Shown: piece after piece, positions 1-7,428 of the stretch
Layout: every line of letters starts with the position of its first letter
How positions within the stretch are numbered: position 1 is the stretch's first letter
Assembly (NCBI GenBank): GCA_023413185.1
Contig: JAEZQD010000121.1
Span: 1 to 40,589 of the forward strand
Length of the DNA stretch: 40,589 nt
Origin: Bacillota bacterium
GTDB lineage: Bacteria; Bacillota; Clostridia; Oscillospirales; Ruminococcaceae
Reading direction: 5' to 3'
The notes under the pieces: generated by a model
Seen by the model: only the letters and a program-made list of their open reading frames with translations
Told to the model about the DNA's origin: nothing
The model's database searches: none
Translations under genes and position numbers: made by a program

Positions 1-189
1 TAGCGGAATCATTTGGCGCACTGGCAGCAAAAACAATCCCATTGTTGCAATCCAGATGTCACGTCCCAATCGCGGCGACAACCTGCTGCGCAGTGCTGCT
101 TTTAAAAGAAGAATGCCTGTCGTAGCCCCAGAGCCTGCAATGCTCATCGACAAAACCAACAAGAACAGAGTGTTTAACAGTCCGCTCAC
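1..189 (-). CDS. BlaR1/MecR1-like M56 membrane peptidase, N-terminal fragment
   Basis: This is the N-terminal 63 residues of a membrane protein that runs off the left edge. It begins at a GTG whose last two bases are the first two of the blaI stop codon (GTGA overlap), which implies translational coupling. The visible part has a hydrophobic first helix (about residues 5-27) and a second segment with the pattern LGRDIWIATMGLFLLP, as in N-terminal helices of M56 (BlaR1/MecR1) proteins. Family members sense beta-lactams or other envelope signals and trigger cleavage of the partner BlaI repressor. The HExxH zinc motif and any sensor domain lie outside the window, so the ligand cannot be judged. 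The pairing with blaI is the strongest support. Confidence 0.75.
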   Translation of the reverse strand, partial: MSGLLNTLFLLVLSMSIAGSGATTGILLLKAALRSRLSPRLGRDIWIATMGLFLLPVRQMIPL

Positions 190-542
190 CTTCCTTCCAG
201 ATATCTGCGCAGTTCTTCTACGTCATCGGGGTCGAGCTGTTCTGATGTAGCAAGTGCGGCAAACAGGCTTTTCACCGAACCGCCGTGGATATGTCGGACA
301 AACTGCTCGGTCTCCTGCGCCTTGTACTGTTCGGGTGTGATAGCTGGGGCGTATAGATTAGTGCGCCCGTTCTTGGTTATGGTAACCGCCCCTTTATCCG
401 CAAGTCGGGTTAAAAAGGTAAGCAGGGTGGTCTGCTTCCATTGCTTGTCGGGCAGACGCTGCATCAGCCATGCTGCGCTGACGGGCTCCCCGTTGTCCCA
501 CACCATACGCATAATCTCCATCTCGGATTCGGATATCTTCAT
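186..542 (-). CDS. blaI: BlaI/MecI/CopY-family transcriptional repressor
   Basis: This 118-residue winged-helix repressor normally blocks its own operon until a BlaR1-type protease cleaves it. The N-terminus (ISESEMEIMRMVWDNGEPVS) and the following helix-turn-helix around KQTTLLTFLTRLADKG are typical of the family, as are the beta wing ending in NLYAP and a C-terminal dimerisation helix with an acidic end. The start is the ATG seven bases after GGGAGGAA. An upstream in-frame extension exists but has no ribosome site. The gene overlaps the M56 gene downstream. Its promoter carries two TACA/TGTA-type dyads, as expected for autorepression. Target genes beyond this pair are unknown. Confidence 0.92.
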   Translation of the reverse strand: MKISESEMEIMRMVWDNGEPVSAAWLMQRLPDKQWKQTTLLTFLTRLADKGAVTITKNGRTNLYAPAITPEQYKAQETEQFVRHIHGGSVKSLFAALATSEQLDPDDVEELRRYLEGR

Positions 543-620
543 AACATTCCTCCCAGATTGCCTCGCGGGCAGAGATTGATATAGAATTAAATTCATGTTG
601 CTAATTGGCGACACGTTATT

Positions 621-656
621 CTACATCATGTAGTAACAACATTCTACAACGCGTAG
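621..656. promoter_or_regulatory. Paired BlaI operator dyads
   Basis: CTACATCATGTAG (621-633) is a perfect dyad with a 3-base centre. CTACAACGCGTAG (644-656) is a near-perfect second copy. Their centres are 23 bp apart. The second overlaps the -10 and part of the spacer, and the first covers the start of transcription. BlaI/MecI operators are built on TACA...TGTA half-sites, so autorepression is a strong inference. Confidence 0.75.
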
Positions 657-669
657 AGCAAAAAGTCAA
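641..669 (-). promoter_or_regulatory. Sigma-A promoter of blaI-blaR1
   Basis: On the minus strand TTGACT (669-664) and TAGAAT (646-641) are separated by exactly 17 bases. The predicted transcript start is near 634, about 90 bases before the blaI ATG. Confidence 0.8.
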
Positions 670-763
670 CCAGATATTACTAAATATTTCGCAATTTACA
701 ATTTGTTAAAATTTGAATAGAGAAACGCTGCATGGCAAACCTGCCAATAAACTGTAAATGACG

Positions 764-792
764 TTGAATCCAATCCATTTTTGTGCTACACT
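764..792 (+). promoter_or_regulatory. Sigma-A promoter of the fur-dtxR-GNAT set
   Basis: TTGAAT (764-769), a 17-base spacer and TACACT (787-792) precede the Fur-family gene by about 45 bases. I see no clear Fur box over it. Confidence 0.6.
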
Positions 793-838
793 CTAGTTAT
801 ATGGCTTTTGAAAAAACAAAATGTAGAGGGGGATGGCT

Positions 839-1273
839 ATGGACGGCGATATACTTGCCAAACTGGGTATTAAATCAACACGTCAGCGAAAAGCCATTAT
901 TGATGTGCTGCTCAAAGCCGGAGAGCCCCTTTCTGCCGATGAGATATACGACCGCATCCCAAAAGAGAGCGGGGTAAACTACTCTACCGTCTACCGCACC
1001 CTTGCAACGCTGGTCGATAAAGGCGTGCTGATTAAGGTAGGCGAGGTGGGGGGTAAAATATTCTACCTCATTAAGCATCACGCACACCACCATCACCTGA
1101 TGTGTACCGGCTGCCAAAAGCTGCTGGAGATCTCCGATTGTCCCATTGAGGCACTCAGCCGTCAGATTGCCCAAGGCACGGGCTTTGTGATTACGGGTCA
1201 CTACTTAGAACTTACCGGTATCTGCCCTGAATGCGCAAAGCGCATGATGGTTGACCGAACCCCTCCAAGGTAA
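839..1273 (+). CDS. Fur-family metal-responsive repressor
   Basis: This 144-residue protein has the Fur layout. An N-terminal winged helix contains STRQRKAIIDVLL and the recognition helix VNYSTVYRTLATLVDKG. A C-terminal dimerisation domain has a His-rich metal segment (KHHAHHHHLMC) and two CxxC pairs (CTGC and CPEC) that would hold a structural zinc. After the first CxxC pair there is Glu (LLEIS) where PerR has its oxidation-linked Asp, which favours a Fur or Zur role over PerR; this is a family comparison made by eye. The ATG at 839 is preferred over the ATG at 833 because GAGGGGG ends directly before 833 but six bases before 839. The DtxR-type gene follows closely. Confidence 0.9.
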   Translation: MDGDILAKLGIKSTRQRKAIIDVLLKAGEPLSADEIYDRIPKESGVNYSTVYRTLATLVDKGVLIKVGEVGGKIFYLIKHHAHHHHLMCTGCQKLLEISDCPIEALSRQIAQGTGFVITGHYLELTGICPECAKRMMVDRTPPR

Positions 1274-1304
1274 GGTTATTTTGCACCATGACAGAAGGGA
1301 GCAT

Positions 1305-1694
1305 ATGCCAATGGCCATACAAGAATCGGGCGAAAACTATCTTGAAACCATACTGGTGCTTTATCACAAAAAAGGCACGGTGCGCTCCATTGATATTGCA
1401 CATGAGCTTGGCTTTACAAAGCCGAGCATAAGCCGCGCGATGTCTATCCTGCGCGAGGATGGCTATATCACCATGGATGATAAGAACGGGCAGATCCTGC
1501 TCACCCAAAAGGGCAGGGACAAGGCGGAGCATGTATACGAACGCCACTGCCTGATAACCCGCTATCTGACCGAGGTGCTGGGCGTCAGCCCCGAGACGGC
1601 GGATGCCGACGCCTGTCGCATCGAGCATGTCATTAGTCAAGAAAGCTTTAACTGTATGAAGGACTATCTTTCCGCCCAAAAGGCGACTGATTAA
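1305..1694 (+). CDS. DtxR/MntR-family metal-dependent repressor
   Basis: This short repressor of 129 residues has only the DNA-binding and dimerisation domains, as in MntR, and no SH3-like domain. The helix-turn-helix is around DIAHELGFTKPSISRAMSIL. The metal-site segment ACRIEHVIS keeps the Cys-x2-Glu-His of iron-type DtxR/IdeR, where MntR has Glu-x2-Glu-His. At the position of DtxR Met10 / MntR Asp8 there is Asn (ENYLETI). A His in YERHCLI matches DtxR His79. Iron sensing is therefore more likely than manganese, but not certain. The start follows GAAGGGAG. ATG 1305 has short spacing and ATG 1311 is an equal alternative. It sits 31 bases after the Fur-family gene, probably in one transcript. 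Confidence 0.88.
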   Translation: MPMAIQESGENYLETILVLYHKKGTVRSIDIAHELGFTKPSISRAMSILREDGYITMDDKNGQILLTQKGRDKAEHVYERHCLITRYLTEVLGVSPETADADACRIEHVISQESFNCMKDYLSAQKATD

Positions 1695-1721
1695 ACAAGT
1701 ATAACAGCAAGGAGACATCGC

Positions 1722-2222
1722 ATGAGCCATTTTTCTATCCGGCCCGCAACACAACAGGACACGCCGCTGATTCTGCACTTTATTCTGGAGCTTGCCCGCT
1801 ATGAACAGCGCGAAAAAAGCGTAAAGGCCACCGAACAGACCTTAAACGATTCCTTGTTTGTAAAAAAGGCAGCCAATGCACTGATTCTCGAGAGCGAGGG
1901 CGTCCCCATCGGCTATGCTGTGTATTTTTACAACTTTTCTACCTTCGAGGGAAGACCCGGGCTGTACCTTGAGGATGTGTATGTTGACCCCGCCCATCGG
2001 GGCAAAGGGTATGGCAAAGCGGTATTTGAGTACCTCGCAAACCTGTCGCAGGAAAACGGCTGCGCGCGCATGGAATGGACCTGTCTTGACTGGAACACCC
2101 CGTCTCACCGGTTCTACCACGGTTTGGGTGCAACCACCCATCCCAGCTGGATTATCCACCGCCTAAAGAGCGAGCAGATAGACGCGCTTGCCGAAGGGTA
2201 CCGCAGCAAGCAGTCAATGTAA
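1722..2222 (+). CDS. GNAT-family N-acetyltransferase (diamine/thialysine acetyltransferase-like)
   Basis: This 166-residue acetyl-CoA-dependent acetyltransferase starts with FSIRPATQQDTPLILHFI, followed by an ELARYE stretch. These resemble the SAT1-type subfamily that acetylates polyamines or thialysine. The acetyl-CoA loop RGKGYGKAV follows LEDVYVDPAHRG at about residues 85-105. The C-terminal DWNTPSHRFYHGLGA is the usual GNAT motif B region. The start is supported by AAGGAG seven bases before the ATG. It lies 27 bases after the metal repressor, so co-transcription is likely. The substrate cannot be fixed from sequence. Confidence 0.88.
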   Translation: MSHFSIRPATQQDTPLILHFILELARYEQREKSVKATEQTLNDSLFVKKAANALILESEGVPIGYAVYFYNFSTFEGRPGLYLEDVYVDPAHRGKGYGKAVFEYLANLSQENGCARMEWTCLDWNTPSHRFYHGLGATTHPSWIIHRLKSEQIDALAEGYRSKQSM

Positions 2223-2255
2223 CAAAAAACGCCCGGCGGAATGAACCCGCCGGGC
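2223..2255 (-). terminator. Rho-independent terminator of the RluA-family gene
   Basis: GCCCGGCGG (2231-2239) pairs with CCGCCGGGC (2247-2255) in a 9-bp stem with a 7-base loop. The run of A at 2224-2229 is a U-tract for minus-strand transcripts. The plus side has no T-run, so it serves the GNAT gene poorly. Confidence 0.8.
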
Positions 2256-2279
2256 ATACTCATGTGGAATTTCACAGGG

Positions 2280-3236
2280 CTATCGGCTTAAAAACTCCCC
2301 AGCAAACCATACGCTGCTTACCTCAAACTCCCGCCCGTTTAGGTAGCTAAGCGCCCCCGCGTCACCCTGAAACCGAAAGGCAAGGCGGTAGGAGTAAAGC
2401 GCCTGAATGCGGTGTCCGCTGCCCTTGTTCTGCTGGTTGGTGCCGTACTTTGTGTCCCCAAGCAGTGGGTGACCCACAAACGCAAGGTGCGCGCGAATCT
2501 GGTGGGTTCGCCCCGTTAACAGATCCACCTCCAGCAGTGCGCGGTCGTCTTTATGCGCCAGCACACGGTAGTGCGTCCTAATCTCCTTTGCGTCGGCAAA
2601 CGGTCTGCTCTGCACCGTCACACGGTTATGCTCGCTGTCCTTTTTCAGGTATGCGCACAGGGTATCGCTTTTCTTTGCGGGGATGCCGTGCACGATGCAC
2701 AGGTAGTACTTGTGTACCTCGCGCAATTTAATCTTTTCGTTTAGGATGCGCAGTGCCTCCGCGGTCTTTGCCGCGATAACAATGCCGCCGGTGTTGCGGT
2801 CGATGCGGTTGCATAGTGCGGGCGCAAAGGAGTTTTCGTTTGCGGGGTCATACTCTCCGCGCTCGTACAGATGCCGCTGTATTCTGTTTATCAGCGTGTC
2901 CACCGCCTCGCGATCGTCCTCATGCACAATCAACCCCGGTGGCTTGTCCGCAAGCAGGATGTTCTCATCCTCATACAGGATGTTCAGGTCGTTGGGGGCG
3001 AGCAAAAAGGCGTTCTCCCCTTGGGGGTCGCCAAAAAACTCGTCGCCGATATACAGCTCGAGCACATCCCCCTCGTTTAGGCGCGTCGCGTTGTCGCACC
3101 GCTTACGGTTGAGCTTAATGCGCTTTAAACGCAGGTATTTGTGCATCAACGAGGCGGGCAAACGCGGCACCGCCTTGTTCAGAAATTTATCCAAACGCTG
3201 TCCCGCGTCGTTTTTACCGATGGTAAAGCTTCTCAA
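2280..3236 (-). CDS. RluA-family pseudouridine synthase (RluC/RluD-like)
   Basis: This enzyme converts uridine to pseudouridine in structured RNA, most likely 23S rRNA. An N-terminal S4 RNA-binding domain (GQRLDKFLNKAVPRL through the KRIKLN segment) precedes the catalytic domain. The catalytic Asp is in NRIDRNTGG, and LTGRTHQIRAHLAFVGHPLL is the family C-terminal motif. The start is taken as the TTG at 3236 because GGAGG stands six bases before it; a longer reading to 3263 has no ribosome site. The protein is then 318 residues. It differs from the second RluA-family gene at 37.7 kb, which has the more standard RIDKDTSG motif. The exact RNA target is unknown. Confidence 0.9.
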   Translation of the reverse strand: MRSFTIGKNDAGQRLDKFLNKAVPRLPASLMHKYLRLKRIKLNRKRCDNATRLNEGDVLELYIGDEFFGDPQGENAFLLAPNDLNILYEDENILLADKPPGLIVHEDDREAVDTLINRIQRHLYERGEYDPANENSFAPALCNRIDRNTGGIVIAAKTAEALRILNEKIKLREVHKYYLCIVHGIPAKKSDTLCAYLKKDSEHNRVTVQSRPFADAKEIRTHYRVLAHKDDRALLEVDLLTGRTHQIRAHLAFVGHPLLGDTKYGTNQQNKGSGHRIQALYSYRLAFRFQGDAGALSYLNGREFEVSSVWFAGEFLSR

Positions 3237-3340
3237 AACAATCCTCCGTGTCTGCTGTACCAAGTTAGCGATATGAAGTCAAGAATCGGCGGAGTGGTAG
3301 CCCCGCACCGCGGCATATGCTATACACATCCGCTAATGTG

Positions 3341-3369
3341 ATTATACTGCGGGGGGGATGGTTGGTCAA
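3341..3369 (-). promoter_or_regulatory. Sigma-A promoter of the RluA-family gene
   Basis: On the minus strand TTGACC (3369-3364) and TATAAT (3346-3341) are separated by 17 bases. Transcription would start near 3334, about 100 bases before the TTG start. Confidence 0.75.
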
Positions 3370-3627
3370 TTATTTTCGCGTATGCACTGTACCAACCACT
3401 GTTTTTGTTATATAATAACATGTAGTCGAATGTCCGTCATAATTCGATGTGAATCGGCATATGGGGCTGGATAAAGATACAACGGCAATCTATTTTTTTG
3501 CGACAATCGGTAACCCAAGGGAATTTGTGTTTTCGGTGATGCAACCGTAATTTCGGCAAAAGCGAGGCCGCACAATTCCAGGCAATAATGAAAAAACAGC
3601 CGGTATTGCCGGCGGATTGGAGTGGCT
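3370..3627. other. Intergenic region before pyrE
   Basis: This AT-rich stretch separates the divergent RluA-family and pyrE genes. A TATAAT at 3411-3416 could be a pyrE -10 element, but no good -35 stands before it. GGCAATA (3581-3587) and TATTGCC (3604-3610) form a 7-bp hairpin ending just before the pyrE ribosome site. I found no PyrR-binding-like anti-antiterminator and no U-run terminator. Confidence 0.4.
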
Positions 3628-4215
3628 ATGTTAACAAAAGAACGTGTGGAAGCCGTATTAAAGGAAGCGGGGGTTTTGCTGGAGGGGCATTTTCTGCTCA
3701 CCTCGGGCAAGCATTCCGACCGTTATCTGCAATGCGCAAAGATATTCCGCAACACAAAGTACAGCGAGGAGCTATGCGCAGCGCTTGCGGACAAGTTTAA
3801 GGACGACGCGGTAGACGTGGTAATCGGTCCCGCCATGGGCGCGGTGCAGATGGCATATGAAGTAAGCCGCAGTATCGGCTGCGAAAACTACTTTGCCGAG
3901 CGCGAGGACGGCAAAATGGTGCTGCGCCGCGGCTTTGAGATTATTCCTGGCATGCGTTGCCTGCTTGTGGAGGATGTTGTCACCACCGGCGGCTCGGTTA
4001 TTGAGGTAAAGGAGCTTGTGGAAGCGGCAGGCGGCGTAGTGGTCGGCATCGGCTCCATCGTCGACCGCACGGGCGGCGAGATTCAGTTTGGCGTGCCCTA
4101 CCGCGCGGTGTATTCCGCCAAGGTGCAGGCGTGGGAGGCAGGCGACTGCCCACTGTGCAAAGAGGCGACTATCCCGCTGGTTAAGCCGGGCAGCAGAAAA
4201 CTACCGACGAAGTAG
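3628..4215 (+). CDS. pyrE: Orotate phosphoribosyltransferase
   Basis: The enzyme joins orotate and PRPP to make orotidine 5'-phosphate in de novo pyrimidine synthesis. The 195-residue protein has the type I phosphoribosyltransferase signature CLLVEDVVTTGGSV at about residues 112-125, a GHFLLTSGKHSDRYLQ segment near the N-terminus and the FAEREDGKMVLRRGF loop. The C-terminal CPLC-x-EATIPLVKPGSR is shared with a common clostridial/archaeal form of the enzyme. The ATG at 3628 is chosen because GGAG lies five bases before it; a GTG two codons earlier overlaps that site. No other pyr gene is nearby. Confidence 0.95.
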   Translation: MLTKERVEAVLKEAGVLLEGHFLLTSGKHSDRYLQCAKIFRNTKYSEELCAALADKFKDDAVDVVIGPAMGAVQMAYEVSRSIGCENYFAEREDGKMVLRRGFEIIPGMRCLLVEDVVTTGGSVIEVKELVEAAGGVVVGIGSIVDRTGGEIQFGVPYRAVYSAKVQAWEAGDCPLCKEATIPLVKPGSRKLPTK

Positions 4216-4261
4216 TATTCCCCCAGTCAAAACACATTATCATGTTCGGGCGGTGGGCAAT

Positions 4262-4936
4262 ATGAAGAGTGTTCATCAAGGGCATCGCGGTCGGCTTAAG
4301 CAGCGCTTTCTCGAAAGCGGGCTGGATGCGTTCAGCGACCATCACATCCTAGAGCTGTTGCTGTTTTACGTTTTGCCCCGCCGCGATACCAATGTGCTGG
4401 CTCATAGGCTGATGCAGCGGTTCGGCTCGCTTTCCGGCGTGCTGGACGCACCGATTCAGGAGCTGTCGGATGTCGAGGGCATCGGCGGCAGTGCGGCGGC
4501 GTATCTCAAGCTGTTCTCTCAGGTGGCGCGGGTGTATTTTAACGATAAGCTCAAGGACGGCGTGGTGCTGGATACCGCCGAAAAGGTCGGCGAGTACCTC
4601 ATACCCAAGTATATCGGCATCATGCACGAGCTGGTGCTGCTGGTTTGCCTTGACTCCAAGGGTAAGGTGCAGTCCTGCACCGCGGTCATGGAGGGCACCA
4701 TCAACGCCACGCAGGTGTCGGTGCGCAAGATTATCGAAACCGCGGTGCGCAACAACGCCGCGTCGGTCATCCTGTCCCACAACCACCCCAGCGGGCTTGC
4801 CATCCCATCGCGGGATGATATCGTCACCACCCAAAAGATCGAGCAGGCACTCAGGCTGATTAACGTTCATCTTGTCGACCATATCATTGTGGCGGACAAC
4901 GACTGGGTTTCCTTGCGCGACTCCGCCTATTTGTGA
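4262..4936 (+). CDS. radC: RadC-family JAB/MPN-domain protein
   Basis: This 224-residue protein has the usual two-part RadC layout: a helix-hairpin-helix region (LSDVEGIGGSAAAYLK, about residues 60-75) and a C-terminal JAMM metalloprotease-like domain. The metal motif is visible as LSHNHPSGLAIPSRDD. RadC was once tied to DNA repair, but its biochemical role is not established. The start ATG follows a weak GGTGGG site. The gene lies 46 bases after pyrE and could share its transcript. Confidence 0.93.
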   Translation: MKSVHQGHRGRLKQRFLESGLDAFSDHHILELLLFYVLPRRDTNVLAHRLMQRFGSLSGVLDAPIQELSDVEGIGGSAAAYLKLFSQVARVYFNDKLKDGVVLDTAEKVGEYLIPKYIGIMHELVLLVCLDSKGKVQSCTAVMEGTINATQVSVRKIIETAVRNNAASVILSHNHPSGLAIPSRDDIVTTQKIEQALRLINVHLVDHIIVADNDWVSLRDSAYL

Positions 4937-5208
4937 GTACGCAGGGGAAACCGGTGAGAACGCCGAGATTATTATTCCAACAGATTGACGAACGCCTTCA
5001 CAATATACTGTGACCCGATTTTTCATCATTATCGCAGGTCTGAACGCCCAATGTTCCAGACGCATCCACACAAGTGTTGCGGTATACAAAGCAAGCCGGA
5101 AATGAATTAGCGTGAACACATATAAAGAGCTGTCCCACCATTACAAGAATGAGGGCGGCTCTTTTAATATTTTGGGTTAATTGTAATAATATTTGATTTC
5201 GCACTATA
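4937..5208. other. Intergenic region between radC and the uvrB promoters
   Basis: No convincing gene is seen. An 85-codon minus-strand open frame here has no family likeness and no ribosome site. A hairpin pairs GTCTG-AAC near 5039 with GTTC-CAGAC near 5060. A terminator follows at 5124-5165. Confidence 0.4.
5124..5165 (+). terminator. Probable rho-independent terminator
   Basis: AAAGAGCTGTCC pairs imperfectly with GGGCGGCTCTTT, followed by TTTTAATATTTT. It lies about 190 bases past radC and before the uvrB promoters. The A-rich left arm means it may also work on the minus strand. Confidence 0.6.
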
Positions 5209-5233
5209 CAAACGTATGTTTTTGCTATATAAT
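5205..5233 (+). promoter_or_regulatory. Distal uvrB promoter with LexA-like box
   Basis: TATACA (5205-5210), a 17-base spacer and TATAAT (5228-5233) form a promoter. The spacer holds CAAACGTATGTTTT (5209-5222), which matches the Gram-positive LexA/DinR consensus CGAACRNRYGTTYC at 12 of 14 positions. The placement would let a repressor block RNA polymerase. Confidence 0.55.
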
Positions 5234-5284
5234 TATGAGCATTGGGCAACAGCATGTTGTGCTGCTGCGTTATACAACCGACGG

Positions 5285-5314
5285 TTGATTAAACCGAATA
5301 ATCTCCGTTATAAT
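5285..5314 (+). promoter_or_regulatory. Proximal uvrB promoter
   Basis: TTGATT (5285-5290) and TATAAT (5309-5314) are separated by 18 bases. Transcription would start about 34 bases before the uvrB ATG. Confidence 0.65.
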
Positions 5315-5354
5315 AAGTGTTTAGATTAAGGCGAAGGGATGACGAGCGTAACAG

Positions 5355-7316
5355 ATGGACAGGTTTAAACTAAAAAGCGAATACAAGCCCACCGGTGACC
5401 AGCCTGCCGCCATCGATGCGCTTGTTCAGGGCTTGCTGCGCGGTGACAGGGAGCAGGCGCTTTTAGGCGTTACCGGCTCGGGCAAGACCTTTACGATGGC
5501 AAACATCATCGAGCGGGTTAACCGCCCGGCTATCGTGCTTGCACACAACAAGACGCTTGCCGCGCAGCTGTGCAGCGAGTTTAAGGAGTTCTTCCCCGAG
5601 AATGCGGTGGAGTACTTCGTGAGCTACTACGATTACTATCAGCCCGAGGCATATATTCCGAGTACCGATACCTATATAGAGAAGGACAGTGCCATCAACG
5701 CCGAGATTGAAAAGCTGCGCCACTCCGCCACCGCGTCCCTTTCCGAGCGTCGGGATGTTATCATCGTGGCGAGCGTGTCCTGCATCTACAGCCTTGGCGA
5801 CCCCATAGACTACCGCAACATGGTAATCTCCGCGCGTCCGGGCATGGTTTGGGGTAGAGACGCGTTCTTGGCAAAGCTTGTGGAGCTGCAGTACGAGCGC
5901 AACGACATCGCGTTTGAACGCAACAAGTTTCGCGTGCGCGGCGATGTGGTAGAGGTGTTTCCGGCGTACTCCAGCGAGCTTGCCCTGCGGTTTGAGTTCT
6001 TCGGCGACGAGATCGAGCGCATCTGCGAGATGCACGCACTTACCGGCGAGGTCAAGGCGGTGCTGGGTCACGCAGTGGTTTACCCCGCGTCCCACTTTAT
6101 CGTCTCCCGCGACAAGATGGAGCGCGCGGTGGTGGAGATACAGGACGAGCTGACCGACCGCCTGAAGTACTTCCGCGAAAACGAGAAGCTGCTTGAAGCC
6201 CAGCGCATCGAGCAGCGCACCAACTACGATATCGAGATGCTGCGGGAGATCGGCTTTTGCAGCGGCATAGAGAACTACTCCCGTGTGCTGTCGGGGCGCT
6301 CACCCGGCAGCACCCCGTTTACACTGCTTGACTATTTTCCGAAGGATTACCTGCTGTTCATCGACGAATCCCACGTGAGTATTCCGCAGGTGCGCGGTAT
6401 GTATGCGGGCGACCACGCAAGAAAAAAGACGCTTGTGGACTACGGCTTTCGGCTGCCCTCGGCGTTTGACAACCGCCCGCTTAACTTTGATGAGTTTTAC
6501 GGTAAGCTCAATCAGGTGGTGTTTGTATCCGCCACACCGGGACCGTTCGAGCGCGAGAAGAGCACCGCTATCGTAGAACAGGTCATACGCCCCACCGGAC
6601 TGCTCGACCCCGAGGTGGAGGTTCGCCCGGTAGAGGGTCAGATAGACGACCTGCTTTCGGAGATTAACATCCGCACCGAAAAGGGCGAGCGCGTCCTTGT
6701 CACCACCCTTACCAAGAAGATGGCGGAGGATTTGACCGCATACCTTGAGAAGATGGACTGCAAGGTGCGCTATATGCACCACGGTATCGATACCATCGAG
6801 CGTATGGAGATTATCCGCGACCTGCGCCTTGGCGAGTTTGACGTGCTGGTGGGCATTAACCTGCTGCGCGAAGGGCTCGATATCCCCGAGGTATCATTGG
6901 TCGTTATCCTGGACGCGGACAAGGAGGGTTTTCTGCGCAGTGAGACCTCGTTGATACAAACCATCGGACGCGCTGCGCGAAACGAGCAGGGCAAGGTTAT
7001 TATGTATGCCGATTCGGTTACCGGCTCAATGGAGCGAGCCATCCGCGAAACCGAAAGAAGACGTGCCATTCAGCACGAATACAATATTGCGCATGGCATT
7101 ACGCCGGTTTCGATAAAGAAGGGCGTTCGTGATATGATAGAGATATCCGCGCGGGAAAGCATCGACAAGGCGTTTGAGAAACGTATCAGCAAGCGCGATA
7201 AGGATAAGCTTATCGACCAGCTTACCCGCGAGATGCGCGCGGCGGCAAAGCTTTTGGAGTTCGAGCACGCCGCTTACCTGCGCGATAAAATCAACAAGCT
7301 GAATGCCGTAAAATAA
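5355..7316 (+). CDS. uvrB: Excinuclease ABC subunit B
   Basis: UvrB is the damage-verifying helicase-like subunit of nucleotide excision repair. It is loaded by UvrA and then recruits UvrC. The 653 residues carry Walker A GVTGSGKT (residues 38-45), the beta-hairpin segment YYDYYQPEAYIP, the motif II segment FIDESHVS (about 335), helicase motif VI around QTIGRAARN, and a C-terminal UVR motif (about 615-650) that binds UvrC. Length and motifs are complete. The ribosome site is weak: AAGGGATG lies about 15 bases upstream. uvrA follows after 112 bases. Two promoters precede the gene, one with a LexA-like box, which fits SOS control. Confidence 0.98.
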   Translation: MDRFKLKSEYKPTGDQPAAIDALVQGLLRGDREQALLGVTGSGKTFTMANIIERVNRPAIVLAHNKTLAAQLCSEFKEFFPENAVEYFVSYYDYYQPEAYIPSTDTYIEKDSAINAEIEKLRHSATASLSERRDVIIVASVSCIYSLGDPIDYRNMVISARPGMVWGRDAFLAKLVELQYERNDIAFERNKFRVRGDVVEVFPAYSSELALRFEFFGDEIERICEMHALTGEVKAVLGHAVVYPASHFIVSRDKMERAVVEIQDELTDRLKYFRENEKLLEAQRIEQRTNYDIEMLREIGFCSGIENYSRVLSGRSPGSTPFTLLDYFPKDYLLFIDESHVSIPQVRGMYAGDHARKKTLVDYGFRLPSAFDNRPLNFDEFYGKLNQVVFVSATPGPFEREKSTAIVEQVIRPTGLLDPEVEVRPVEGQIDDLLSEINIRTEKGERVLVTTLTKKMAEDLTAYLEKMDCKVRYMHHGIDTIERMEIIRDLRLGEFDVLVGINLLREGLDIPEVSLVVILDADKEGFLRSETSLIQTIGRAARNEQGKVIMYADSVTGSMERAIRETERRRAIQHEYNIAHGITPVSIKKGVRDMIEISARESIDKAFEKRISKRDKDKLIDQLTREMRAAAKLLEFEHAAYLRDKINKLNAVK

Positions 7317-7322
7317 TCGTGA

Positions 7323-7360
7323 ATGCGAACAGTATTTGCTCTTGTGAATACTGTTCGCGT
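7323..7360 (+). terminator. Strong hairpin between uvrB and uvrA
   Basis: GCGAACAGTATT (7325-7336) pairs perfectly with AATACTGTTCGC (7347-7358) around a 10-base loop. One wobble and one further pair extend the stem to 14 bp. Only GTTTACC follows, so it is a weak terminator at best. It may instead protect or attenuate the uvrB-uvrA message. Confidence 0.5.
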
Positions 7361-7428
7361 TTACCTCACATAAGAACAAATGTTTTAACATCTGGCAGCA
7401 ATTCTAACGGATTTTGGAGGAGTTTCCA

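Noticed and set aside
3370..3627. PyrR-type attenuation of pyrE
   Set aside because: No PyrR-binding loop and no U-run terminator are visible; only a short hairpin lies near the ribosome site.
3408..3710. A 100-codon minus-strand open frame across the pyrE leader
   Set aside because: It overlaps the start of pyrE and shows no family likeness or start signal.
5039..5060. GAAC...GTTC near 5045 as a LexA box
   Set aside because: The half-sites are seven bases apart instead of four. The arms fit an RNA hairpin (GTCTG/CAGAC) better.
4998..5255. An 85-codon minus-strand open frame between radC and uvrB
   Set aside because: It has no ribosome site or recognisable motif, and it spans a terminator and a promoter of uvrB.
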